Assembly: GCA_963666705.2 (NCBI GenBank)
Contig: CAXXKO010000009.1
Coordinates: forward strand, 124,001-188,000
Source: G963666705 sp963666705
Lineage (GTDB): Bacteria; Pseudomonadota; Alphaproteobacteria; CADEGL01
Length of the DNA stretch: 64,000 nt
Reading direction: 5' to 3'
A program made the position numbers and the translations under genes. This document shows positions 38,118 through 45,718 of this stretch, piece after piece. The notes below the pieces were generated by a model. It saw only the letters and a list, made by a program, of their open reading frames with translations. It did not search any database and had not been told where the DNA came from. Numbering within the stretch: position 1 is the stretch's first letter; each line of letters opens with the position of its first letter.

Positions 38118-40106
38118 ATGGAAGCTAAAATCATCTGGCTGTTTATCTTCGTGCTCCTGTACTGGGCGTACTGCATCTTCTGGGGTGTGAAGAGCGCGAT
38201 GTCGGCCCATACGGCGAGCGACTACTTCATCGCCGGGCGGCGGCTGTCGCTGTGGGTGTTCGTGCTGGCGGCGACGGCGACTTCGTTCTCGGGCTGGACC
38301 TTCATGGGCCATCCGGGCCTCGTCTACCGCGACGGGTTCCAGTACGCCTACGCATCCTTCTACACCATCACCATTCCCTTCACGGGGGTGATGTTCCTCA
38401 AACGCCAGTGGATGCTGGGCAAGCGCTACGGCTATGTGACGCCGGGCGAGATGCTGTCCGACTACTTCCAGGGCGATGCCATCCGCATCCTCACGGTGCT
38501 GGTGGCCCTCCTGTTCTCGATCCCCTACCTGGGCGTGCAGCTCGGCGCCTCGGGCTTCCTCTTCAACGTGCTGACCGACGGCATGATCAGCATCAACCTC
38601 GGCATGTGGCTCCTGTCGACGGTAGTGTTCGTCTACGTCGCCTCGGGCGGCTTGCGGGCCGTGGCCTACGTGGACACCCTGCAATGCATCCTCTTGGGGC
38701 TCGGCATCATCATCACCGGCCTCATCGCCCTCAACCTGATCGGCGGCTGGGAGGCGCTCAACGACGGCTTCGCCAGGCTGGCCGCGAGCGACGTGGGCAA
38801 GTGGGGCACGACCAAGAACATCGCCCTCAGCGGTGGTGACTACAACGCCTACTTCGCCATCCCGGGCGTGATCCAGTTCACGGCCGGGCTCGGCGTGCAG
38901 ACCCCGACCGGCGGCCTCTGGACCGGCATCATGGTGCTCACCTACATGTTCGCGCTCATGGGCATCCAATCGTCCCCGGCCTTCTCCATGTGGGCCTTCG
39001 CGAACACCAGTCCCAAGCCTTTCGCGCCGCAGCAGGTGTGGGCCTCGTCCTTGGGCATCGGCTTCATCCTGTTCTTCTTCACCGCCTTCCAGGGCATGGG
39101 CGCGCAACTCATCGGCGCCAATCCGGCGGTGAACGAGGCGGGCCTCGCCATCGCCAACATCCTGCCGGGAGATATCATCGCCAAGAAGCCGGATTCGCTG
39201 GTGCCCTACTACTTCAACCAGATCGCGGACACGGCGCCCTGGCTGGTCGGCCTCCTGGCCGTCTGCGCCCTGGCGGCGATGCAGTCCACCGGGGCGGCCT
39301 ACATGTCCACGGCCGGCGGCATGCTGACCCGCGACCTTTACAAGCGCTACCTCAACCCCACGGCCTCACACGCCACGCAGAAGCTCTGGGGGCGGGGCTG
39401 CGTGCTCTTCATCGTGATCGCGGCGCTGTTGGTGGCCACTTTCTCGCGGGATATGCTCGTTCTGCTCGGTGGCCTCGCGGTGGCGTTCGGGTTCCAGATG
39501 TGGCCCTCGCTGGCGGCCGTCTGCTGGGTGCCGTGGATCACCCGTCAGGGTGCGACATGGGGCTTGGCCGCCGGCCTGCTCGGGGTGATCTTCACCGAGA
39601 CCATCGGCCAGACCATCACCGGCGGCTCGCTGCCCTGGGGCCGCTGGCCCTGGACCATCCACAGCGCGGGCTGGGGCATCTTCCTCAACCTGGGCGTCTG
39701 CACCATCGTCTCGGCGATGACGCAGGAGTCGGGCGCGCGGGCGCATCGCATGAAATACCATGACTTCCTGCGCGAGCATGCGAGCCTGAGCGCGGCCAAG
39801 CGCGGCCTCATCCCGATCGCCTGGATCATCACCCTCGCGTGGATGTTCTTCGGCATCGGCCCGGGCGCCGTTCTCGGCAACTACATCTTCGGCGAGCCCA
39901 ACGACGCCGCCACCTGGGTGTTCGGCATGCCGTCGATCTGGGCCTGGCAGATCCTGTTCTGGATCCTCGGCGTCGGCATGATGTGGTTCCTCGCCTACAA
40001 GATGGAGATGTCCACCGTACCGGACCGGGCGGTCGAGGCGCTGGTCGATGATATCGGCGACGTCCATACCCCGGCCGAACAGGCGGGAAGCGGCGGCGCC
40101 GCGTAA
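38118..40106 (+). CDS. Sodium:solute symporter (SSS family)
   Basis: A 662-residue integral membrane protein with about 13 TM segments. The start ATG 38118 (MEAKIIWLF) has GAGAGGGG upstream. Family signatures are HTASDYFIAGRRLSLW, a sodium-site region (ATATSFSGWTFMGHPGLVYRDGFQ) and GGLRAVAYVDTLQCILLGLGII. It likely imports a carboxylate or amino acid with Na+; the neighbourhood of DUF294 and DnaQ-like genes is that of acetate/carboxylate permeases, which is inference. The C-terminus is longer than in PutP. Confidence 0.87.
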   Translation: MEAKIIWLFIFVLLYWAYCIFWGVKSAMSAHTASDYFIAGRRLSLWVFVLAATATSFSGWTFMGHPGLVYRDGFQYAYASFYTITIPFTGVMFLKRQWMLGKRYGYVTPGEMLSDYFQGDAIRILTVLVALLFSIPYLGVQLGASGFLFNVLTDGMISINLGMWLLSTVVFVYVASGGLRAVAYVDTLQCILLGLGIIITGLIALNLIGGWEALNDGFARLAASDVGKWGTTKNIALSGGDYNAYFAIPGVIQFTAGLGVQTPTGGLWTGIMVLTYMFALMGIQSSPAFSMWAFANTSPKPFAPQQVWASSLGIGFILFFFTAFQGMGAQLIGANPAVNEAGLAIANILPGDIIAKKPDSLVPYYFNQIADTAPWLVGLLAVCALAAMQSTGAAYMSTAGGMLTRDLYKRYLNPTASHATQKLWGRGCVLFIVIAALLVATFSRDMLVLLGGLAVAFGFQMWPSLAAVCWVPWITRQGATWGLAAGLLGVIFTETIGQTITGGSLPWGRWPWTIHSAGWGIFLNLGVCTIVSAMTQESGARAHRMKYHDFLREHASLSAAKRGLIPIAWIITLAWMFFGIGPGAVLGNYIFGEPNDAATWVFGMPSIWAWQILFWILGVGMMWFLAYKMEMSTVPDRAVEALVDDIGDVHTPAEQAGSGGAA

Positions 40107-40248
40107 GAACACCGCCCCGCGCAGCGAACCGATTGGTGGGGAAGGCCTGGCCTTCCCCCCTTTTTCTTGGTGCCGCCGACGTGGCCGCCCCCGGCCGCCC
40201 TCTGATAGTATCCGCGGACGACCCGACGAGCGGACCCGGTGGCTGAAG

Positions 40249-40494
40249 ATGGAAGCGCTGTTCTCCCAGGACTACTGGCTGTTGTGGATGGTGGCGCTGG
40301 CCGGCGCCCTTTTCCTGCCAGTGCGGCGCATGATCTGGGTGCTCTACGTGCGCGCGGCCGAGCGCAAGCTCGGGGACAAGCTCGACGAGGCCGAGCAGGC
40401 CCGCCTCAAGGGGCGGGCGGGCGCGACGGCGGCGCTGATCGCGTTCGCCTTCTCATACTTCTACATGCAGACCCTGTTCCCGGGCGCGCGGTGA
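40249..40494 (+). CDS. Small membrane protein
   Basis: An 81-residue protein with two hydrophobic segments (about 10-28 and 55-72) separated by a charged amphipathic helix (AAERKLGDKLDEAEQARLKGR). The stop overlaps the GTG start of the next gene (GTGA), so it is coupled to the TPR gene. Not recognised. It may be an accessory of the symporter, from proximity only. Confidence 0.55.
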   Translation: MEALFSQDYWLLWMVALAGALFLPVRRMIWVLYVRAAERKLGDKLDEAEQARLKGRAGATAALIAFAFSYFYMQTLFPGAR

Positions 40495-41102
40495 ACCCGC
40501 GCGTCGTCCGGCGTTTCATCTTCCTCATGGCCATCCTCACGGTCGGCACCTTCGTGGGCTGGGACATCCTCAGCGATATCGTTCAGCGCGAGCCCGGCGA
40601 CTACGAGACCCAAATGGGCGGCCAGCGCCTCGTGGACGGGCTCTATGACGAGGCCATGGCCAATTTCAACGCGGCGCTCGCCGAGGAGCCCGACCATCGC
40701 GGCGCGCTCATGGGCCGGGCACTCGTCTATATCAGGACCGATCGCTACGAGGAGGCCGTCGCCGAGCTCGACTACCTGATCGCCTACCTGCGCCGGACGC
40801 TCGAGCCCGACGATGTGACCGGCCGGGGCGTGCTGGCCGCGGCTTACGCCAACCGCGGCATCGTGCTCGACCGGCGCGGCGAATACGAGGCGGCGCTCGA
40901 AAGCTACATCGCGGCGCTCAACGCCGACGAGGAGGCGGTCTCCGGCCCCGGCGTCATCCACAAGATCCTCTACGGCTCGGACGATCCCTCGACCGTGCGC
41001 GACCGCGCCCGCTACATCTACGAGCAGCTCCAGCTTCCCGAGGAGGAGCGCCTCATGCGCGTGCCCGAGATCGACGACGCGCAGCGCATGTACAAGCCTT
41101 GA
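40491..41102 (+). CDS. TPR-repeat membrane-anchored protein
   Basis: A 203-residue protein starting at GTG 40491, overlapping the preceding stop. One N-terminal TM (about 8-27) is followed by three tetratricopeptide-like helical pairs (LVDGLYDEAMANFNAALAEEP; RALVYIRTDRYEEAVAELD; GIVLDRRGEYEAALESYIAAL). TPRs mediate protein-protein contacts; its partner is unknown. Its TTGA stop lies in a terminator-like hairpin. Confidence 0.7.
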   Translation: MNPRVVRRFIFLMAILTVGTFVGWDILSDIVQREPGDYETQMGGQRLVDGLYDEAMANFNAALAEEPDHRGALMGRALVYIRTDRYEEAVAELDYLIAYLRRTLEPDDVTGRGVLAAAYANRGIVLDRRGEYEAALESYIAALNADEEAVSGPGVIHKILYGSDDPSTVRDRARYIYEQLQLPEEERLMRVPEIDDAQRMYKP

Positions 41103-41134
41103 GCGACGAGCCAATCGGCTCGTCTTGCGCTCAA
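41099..41134 (+). terminator. Nested hairpin terminator
   Basis: Outer arms TTGAGCG and CGCTCAA enclose an inner stem GACGAGCC/GGCTCGTC with an AATC loop. It begins at the TPR-gene stop codon. No T tract follows, but its position and perfect stem favour a terminator. Confidence 0.55.
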
Positions 41135-41143
41135 GCGCCGCTA

Positions 41144-41172
41144 GAGCGTTTCCAGTTCGCCTGGAATCGCTC
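41144..41172. repeat. REP-like palindrome
   Basis: GAGCGTTTCCAG and CTGGAATCGCTC form an inverted repeat around TTCGC. Palindromes of this wording are common between genes in alphaproteobacteria. It may stabilise the 3' end of the TPR transcript. Confidence 0.5.
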
Positions 41173-41316
41173 CAGGCCGCAAGGCGGCCCGCCGGTCGTC
41201 CGGCGCGCCCGCGCAGGCGCGGACCATTTGGTCCGCTGCCGCGAGCGAAATAGAGTACTAGTACCCACTTTCATAATTCCGTGTGCCATACGACGGCGCT
41301 CCGAGGTTTCCGGCTA

Positions 41317-41564
41317 TGTGTGGACGGCCCTGATTTGGCAAGGTTTGAATTGACGGTATTACAAGTTGGTCGGGTGCAGCTATGTGTCCGGCCTGTTTGC
41401 GCGATACGACGACCGCTGGCCCTAATGCGATCCGCGGATTGGGTCCCAACTAGAAGCACGAGCTCAGTTGCCCTCTAGCCGAGGCGGGTTTTCCCGATCC
41501 CCGGTGTTCGACCGGTCTTGCATTACCTCACGTTCACCCTGCCAAAGTCGTTACATCCTCCGCC
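41317..41564 (-). ncRNA. Candidate bridge RNA region of the IS1111-type element
   Basis: Non-coding end downstream of the transposase stop. In IS110-family elements a structured bridge RNA pairs with target and donor DNA. Here CTCTAGCCG (41473-41481) closely resembles the target strand CTCCTAGCCG of the MITE that spans the insertion point, differing by one base gap. This is suggestive of a target-binding loop. The exact RNA ends and fold were not computed. Confidence 0.4.
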
Positions 41565-42596
41565 TCACGCTTTGGCCACCACCGGCTGGCGATAGGTTTC
41601 ACCGGTCGCCAGCAGCGCCCAGGCGGTTCGCGCGTTCTTGTTGGCCAATGCCACGGCTGCGACCTTCGCCGGTTTGCGCCGCACGAGATCGGCGAGCCAC
41701 GGGTTCTTCTCGAAGTTTGTCTTGCGTCCCTGTCGGATCACGGACATGGCGCCGGCGACCAGCAGCCATCGGAGATATTGATCGCCCTGTTTGGAGATCC
41801 GCCCCATGCGTTCCTTGCCGCCGGTCGAGCTCTGCTTGGGGACCAGACCGATCCAGGCCGCCAGCTCGCGGCCGGATTTGAAAACCGAAGGGTCCGACAC
41901 CGAGGCGACGAGCGCGGTGGCGATGATCGGTCCGATACCGGGAATGGTCTCCAGACGACGGCTGGCCTCGTCCGAGCGATGCCAGGCGTGGATGCGGCGC
42001 TCAGTGCAAGCCGCTTCCCGCTCCACGGTCGCCAGCGCAGCGGCCAAGCTCTCGAGACAGCGCCGCGCGACAGAAGGAACGCGCTCATCCGCCGCATCGG
42101 CGATGACGACGAGCAGCGCCTTCAATCCCCGAACGCCAACAGGCGCCACGATGCCGAACTCGGCCAAATGCGCGCGCATCGCGTTCACAAGCATGGTGCG
42201 CTGACGGACCAACAGCGAGCGGGTTCGGTGCAACATCATGAGGCCTTGCCGCTCCGCGCTCTTCACCGCGACAAAGCGCATGGTGGGACGCGTCATCGCC
42301 TCGCAGATCGCTTCGGCATCGGCCGCGTCGTTCTTGTTCCGCTTCACATAGGGCTTCACGTAATTGGCCGGCATGATGCGCGCCGTGTGGCCGAGCGCTT
42401 GCAACTCGCGAGCCCAGTGATGCGATGTCGCGCACGCCTCTACGCCAACCAAACAAGGCGACAGCTTCCCGAAAAAGGGGATCACCTGGCGCCGTCTGAG
42501 TTGCCGGCGGATCACCATCTTGTTCTCGGCATCAATGCCGTGGACCTGAAAAACGCTCTTCGCCAAATCAAGACCGATCGTGATAACTTCGTTCAT
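41565..42596 (-). CDS. IS110-family DEDD transposase
   Basis: A 343-residue transposase with the RuvC-like DEDD domain at the N-terminus (GLDLAKSVFQVHG, with the first Asp; VGVEACATSHHWA, with Glu; RNKNDAADAEAICEA, with Asp) and the Tnp_20 domain at the C-terminus. The C-terminal domain carries the conserved serine region (KQSSTGGKERMGRISKQGDQYLR). The frame is intact. It is transcribed leftward, and the long non-coding end lies downstream. Confidence 0.92.
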   Translation of the reverse strand: MNEVITIGLDLAKSVFQVHGIDAENKMVIRRQLRRRQVIPFFGKLSPCLVGVEACATSHHWARELQALGHTARIMPANYVKPYVKRNKNDAADAEAICEAMTRPTMRFVAVKSAERQGLMMLHRTRSLLVRQRTMLVNAMRAHLAEFGIVAPVGVRGLKALLVVIADAADERVPSVARRCLESLAAALATVEREAACTERRIHAWHRSDEASRRLETIPGIGPIIATALVASVSDPSVFKSGRELAAWIGLVPKQSSTGGKERMGRISKQGDQYLRWLLVAGAMSVIRQGRKTNFEKNPWLADLVRRKPAKVAAVALANKNARTAWALLATGETYRQPVVAKA

Positions 42597-42884
42597 GGAC
42601 GGCTCCCATTTCCTCGTGGTTCATGACAACCACAACTTTGGCACATCGATGCCGTTGGATGGGGCCGTCCACCTCATTAGGAGCGTGGCGCGCCGTGATG
42701 CCGGGGCATCACAAGCGGCGCGCGACGACGTCCGGGGGCCTCGGGGCGCCGCCCGCGGGTTGCTTTTCCCGCCCCCTCGGGGTGTCGGGGATGCTTGACG
42801 ATGCCCCGGCATCGCCGGCGCCCCCCTCCTACCGAGGAGACGGGAAAAGCGATCGTATGGAACACGGAATTATGAAAGTGGGTA

Positions 42885-43078
42885 CTAGTGGTTCGCGCCT
42901 GACACTTGGAACCCTCTCCCCACCGGGGAGAGGGAGGGACCAGCGAAGCGGGAGGGTGAGGGCTTGGCCGCCGGTAGGCGGCGGAAAGACTCTTAATAAC
43001 GCGCCGACGCGCGCCCCCTCACCCCAACCCTCTCCCCAAGGGGAGAGGAGGACTCTTTCGTCGGGTTCGAGCCACTAG
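42885..43078. repeat. Repeat family B (CTAG-bounded palindromic element, about 190 bp)
   Basis: Bounded by CTAG at 42885-42888 (shared with the right end of MITE A copy 4) and at 43075-43078. Ends are inverted (CTAGTGGTTCG... and ...CGAGCCACTAG). It contains two perfect hairpins, CCCTCTCCCC-ACC-GGGGAGAGGG (42912-42934) and CCTCTCCCC-AA-GGGGAGAGG (43029-43048). The right arm recurs at 48.1 kb and, degenerate, just after 37578. It is non-coding. Confidence 0.65.
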
Positions 43079-43148
43079 AGTGGGTCCGATCAAAGCGGAA
43101 CCGCTCTAAGGCTCCTCGCTATCGCTCGCTGATATGGGTGGAAAACGC

Positions 43149-43367
43149 TCAACCGAAGCTCGCGATGCCCAGCACGTCCTGGAACAACACCAGGAAGAAG
43201 AAGGTGGCGGCGATGGCGCCGAAGAGGAGGCGGACCGTATCCGTCCGCCCCTCGGCGTCACGGTGGCGGATGCCGTTCCAGGCGACGAAGGCCGTCACCG
43301 CGAGGAACAGGTAGTTGACCGGGGTCTCCCACTCGCCGGCGAATTCAAACATCGGCCCGCGCCTCAC
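43149..43367 (-). CDS. Small membrane protein
   Basis: A 72-residue protein if the GTG at 43367 is used, or 67 if the ATG at 43352 is used. The GTG overlaps the stop of the upstream gene (GTGA). Two hydrophobic segments (about 18-32 and 46-66) flank a charged linker (IRHRDAEGRTDTVRL). It is coupled to the 43364-43837 gene. It is not recognised. Confidence 0.55.
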   Translation of the reverse strand: MRRGPMFEFAGEWETPVNYLFLAVTAFVAWNGIRHRDAEGRTDTVRLLFGAIAATFFFLVLFQDVLGIASFG

Positions 43368-43837
43368 CCACCCTCGGGCGCCGGTGCCAGGTTCTTCTCA
43401 TCGAAATAGGGCGGCAGGACGGAGGTCGACTCGAACGACGCCATCTCGCCCAGCCACAGCCCGCCCACCATGATAACTGCGAGCACCGCGCAGGCGATCC
43501 AGAACCGGCGCACGCCCTGGGGCACGTGGGTCACGTATTCGGCGTCATAGCGGTGAAACTCCGGATGGTCCATGTCGAGGGCGCCGCGCGCGGCATGGTC
43601 GATGACCTTGCGGGCATAGTGACGCGCCCAGTGCGGCACGGCGCCATGGAGCATGTAGGTGGCGAAGATGCGGTCAATCTGGGCCGCCGGCATGTCGAAG
43701 CCGAACCAGTCGTGGTAGGCGAGCTGGAGAAGCTGGAACTCGCCCACCTGGAGGATATTGGCCGCTTGGGCCACCACCGTCTTCTCCGGATCCTCCTCGC
43801 GCTCCGGGTGGATGAGCGTTTGGAATAAGCCCGCCAT
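43364..43837 (-). CDS. Membrane-anchored conserved protein near DUF294
   Basis: A 157-residue protein. ATG 43837 (MAGLFQTLIHPEREEDPEKT) is preferred because of the GCGAGGGCGGAG upstream; the longer start at 43873 is possible. The cytosolic helical N-terminal part is followed by one TM helix (about 115-135), and the C-terminus is short and Pro-rich. It is divergent from the CBS-DUF294 gene, whose start is 119 bp away. Function unknown; such genes recur beside symporter/DUF294 clusters, which suggests a role in regulating transport. Confidence 0.55.
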   Translation of the reverse strand: MAGLFQTLIHPEREEDPEKTVVAQAANILQVGEFQLLQLAYHDWFGFDMPAAQIDRIFATYMLHGAVPHWARHYARKVIDHAARGALDMDHPEFHRYDAEYVTHVPQGVRRFWIACAVLAVIMVGGLWLGEMASFESTSVLPPYFDEKNLAPAPEGG

Positions 43838-43956
43838 GTCCACTCCGCCCTCGCGTTCCGCACCCGTCATCATACGCGGCGGCGGCGGGAACTGTCCTCA
43901 CAATCTTGTATAGTGGGGCCAGGCCGGCCACGGGGGCCACGGCCGCGCGGGAGCCC

Positions 43957-45417
43957 ATGAACACGCAAACCGCTGTCTTTCGCAGGGTTGCGCGCGACCA
44001 CATGGATGGGCGCGCGGTGACGGCCGTGCCCGAGGAGGGCGTGGCCCCCGTCGTCGCGCGCATCGCCGAAGCCGGCGCATCCGCCGCCGTGGTGATGGAC
44101 GCGGACGGGCGGCCGGTCGGGATCGTCACCGAGCAGGACGTGGCGCGCCGCATCGCCTTCCGGGCCGCGCCCGAGACCCCCGTCGCCGAGGTCATGACGG
44201 CGCCCGTCCTCACCATCCGCGCGGACGACCGCCTCTACCACGCCATCGCCTTCATGCGCCGCAACCGGCTGCGCCACATGCCGGTGGTGGACGCGGGGGG
44301 CAAGGTGGCGGGCATGCTGGCCTTGCACCAGGCGCTGGCCATCGCCTCGCCCCAGCGGGTGGCCCTCATCGACCGCCTGACTCACGAGGAGACGGTCGAG
44401 GGCCTGCGTGCGGTCAAGGCCGCCCAGGTCGAGGTGGCGGAGGCCCTGTTCGCCGACTCCGTCCCCGTGCCCGAGATCCAGTCCCTGCTCACCGATATCA
44501 ACAACGACACTCACCGCCGGGTCGTCGCCCTCGCGCTCGCGGCCATGGCGGCGGACGGCTGGGGGGCGCCGCCGGTCGCCTTCGCCACCGTCGTCATGGG
44601 CTCGGGCGGGCGCGGTGAGAGCTTCCTCTTCCCCGACCAGGACAACGGCTTCGTGCTGGCCGATTATCCCGACGAGGACCACGGCCGCGTCGATGCTTTC
44701 TTCATCGAGCTGGCCGAGCGCATGACGGCGGACCTCGACCGGGTGGGCCTGCCGCTCTGTCGCGGTAACGTCATGGCCATCAATCCGCTGTGGCGCAAGA
44801 CGCTCAGCCAGTGGCGCGCGCAGATTTCCCTGTGGAGCCGCAAGCGCGGCGCGGTGGCCCTCCAGCTCGCGGATATATTCTTCGATTTCCGCGGCGTGGA
44901 TGGGGAGCTGGGGCTGGCCGAGAGCTTGCGCGCCCATGTGACCGAGGTGATCGCGAGCAATCCCGGCTTCCTCAAGGAGCTCTACCGGGAGGAGTCCGCG
45001 CACAAGGAGGCCCTCGGCCTCTTCAACCGGCTGCTGACGGACCGCGAGAAGCCCGAGCACCGGGACGAGATCGACCTCAAATACACAGGCACCCTGCCGC
45101 TCGTCGAATCGGTGCGGCTCCTGGCTCTCGGCGAAGGGGTCGCGGCCACCTCGACCCGCGCGCGCATCGATGCGCTTCACGATGCCGGCATCTTTTCGAG
45201 CGACCTTCAGGGCTACCTGAAGGGCGAGCTCGAGCACATCACGGCCCTCCTCCTGCGCCGGCAGATCGCCGACTTCAAGGCCGGCCGGCCGGTCGGCAAC
45301 CACGTCGCCCCCGAGGCCCTCTCGGAGCGCGAGCGCGACATGCTGGTGGACAGCTTCAAGGCCATACGCGAGCTGCGCGGAATCGTTCGCGCCCGCTTTA
45401 CCGGCCAGATTTTCTGA
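43957..45417 (+). CDS. CBS-domain DUF294 putative nucleotidyltransferase
   Basis: A 486-residue protein. It has a CBS-pair (about 10-125; SAAVVMDADGRPVGIVTEQDVARR and HMPVVDAGGKVAGMLALHQ), then the DUF294 nucleotidyltransferase-like domain with GSGGRGESFLFPDQDNG (about 215-231; GSxGR plus DxD of GlnD-like transferases), and the DUF294_C domain to the end. ATG 43957 is the best-supported start. CBS domains usually bind adenosine nucleotides. Such proteins sit with acetate permease genes and are thought to control them post-translationally. Confidence 0.85.
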   Translation: MNTQTAVFRRVARDHMDGRAVTAVPEEGVAPVVARIAEAGASAAVVMDADGRPVGIVTEQDVARRIAFRAAPETPVAEVMTAPVLTIRADDRLYHAIAFMRRNRLRHMPVVDAGGKVAGMLALHQALAIASPQRVALIDRLTHEETVEGLRAVKAAQVEVAEALFADSVPVPEIQSLLTDINNDTHRRVVALALAAMAADGWGAPPVAFATVVMGSGGRGESFLFPDQDNGFVLADYPDEDHGRVDAFFIELAERMTADLDRVGLPLCRGNVMAINPLWRKTLSQWRAQISLWSRKRGAVALQLADIFFDFRGVDGELGLAESLRAHVTEVIASNPGFLKELYREESAHKEALGLFNRLLTDREKPEHRDEIDLKYTGTLPLVESVRLLALGEGVAATSTRARIDALHDAGIFSSDLQGYLKGELEHITALLLRRQIADFKAGRPVGNHVAPEALSERERDMLVDSFKAIRELRGIVRARFTGQIF

Positions 45418-45522
45418 AGGCCGGCACGCCCGACGCCCAATTCGCCGCCCCCCGGCGAAACCCCTTGACGCGATAGGATCACATCCCCACATACAGGGAT
45501 GCGCCGGCCCGCGGCGGGAAGA

Positions 45523-45613
45523 TGGTCAAGGTTTGTCAAGGTTCGGGCCCGGATTCCGTAACCCATTGATATAATGCATATTCAACGCATCACACCTTGA
45601 CAAACCTTAACCA
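45523..45613. repeat. 20-bp inverted repeat in a convergent gap
   Basis: TGGTCAAGGTTTGTCAAGGT (45523-45542) is matched by the reverse complement of 45594-45613 with one mismatch, around a 51-bp AT-rich centre. It lies in the 300-bp gap between the convergent DUF294 gene and the exonuclease gene (45418-45718), which holds no gene. It is probably a bidirectional terminator or a small mobile repeat. Confidence 0.6.
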
Positions 45614-45718
45614 ATTCGCGGCGCCAGCATGCGACTTCGCATCTTTTTCGCGCCGCCCGCGCCGCGGCCGCGGGCTCGCAAGGAACTGAAATCACTCAAA
45701 TCATTACGAGCCAGGCTC

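Larger units (their letters stand above)
41317..42677 (-). mobile_element. IS110-family element, IS1111 subgroup-like
   Basis: Inserted in MITE copy 4 between CGGCTA and TAGGAGCG, without an obvious long duplication. An 11-bp inverted repeat GTGGACGGCCC (41320-41330) is matched by GGGCCGTCCAC (42662-42672), both lying 3-5 bp inside the junctions, as in the subterminal repeats of the IS1111 subgroup. A single DEDD transposase gene is present. The transposase is followed by about 248 bp of non-coding DNA (41317-41564), the end where IS1111-type elements keep their guide (bridge) RNA. Confidence 0.82.
41258..42888. mobile_element. MITE family A, copy 4, interrupted by an IS1111-type element
   Basis: The left part of the MITE (41258-41316) runs CTAGTACCC... 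to CCGGCTA, and the right part (42678-42888) resumes at TAGGAGCGTGGCG... and ends GGGTACTAG. In the uninterrupted copies these pieces are adjacent (CGGCTAGGAGCG). The insert between is about 1.36 kb. The left half has a few substitutions compared with the other copies. Confidence 0.88.

Noticed and set aside
42901..43080. CRISPR-like repeats from the CTCTCCCC hairpins
   Set aside because: Only two inverted hairpins with no regular spacers and no cas genes; they belong to repeat family B.
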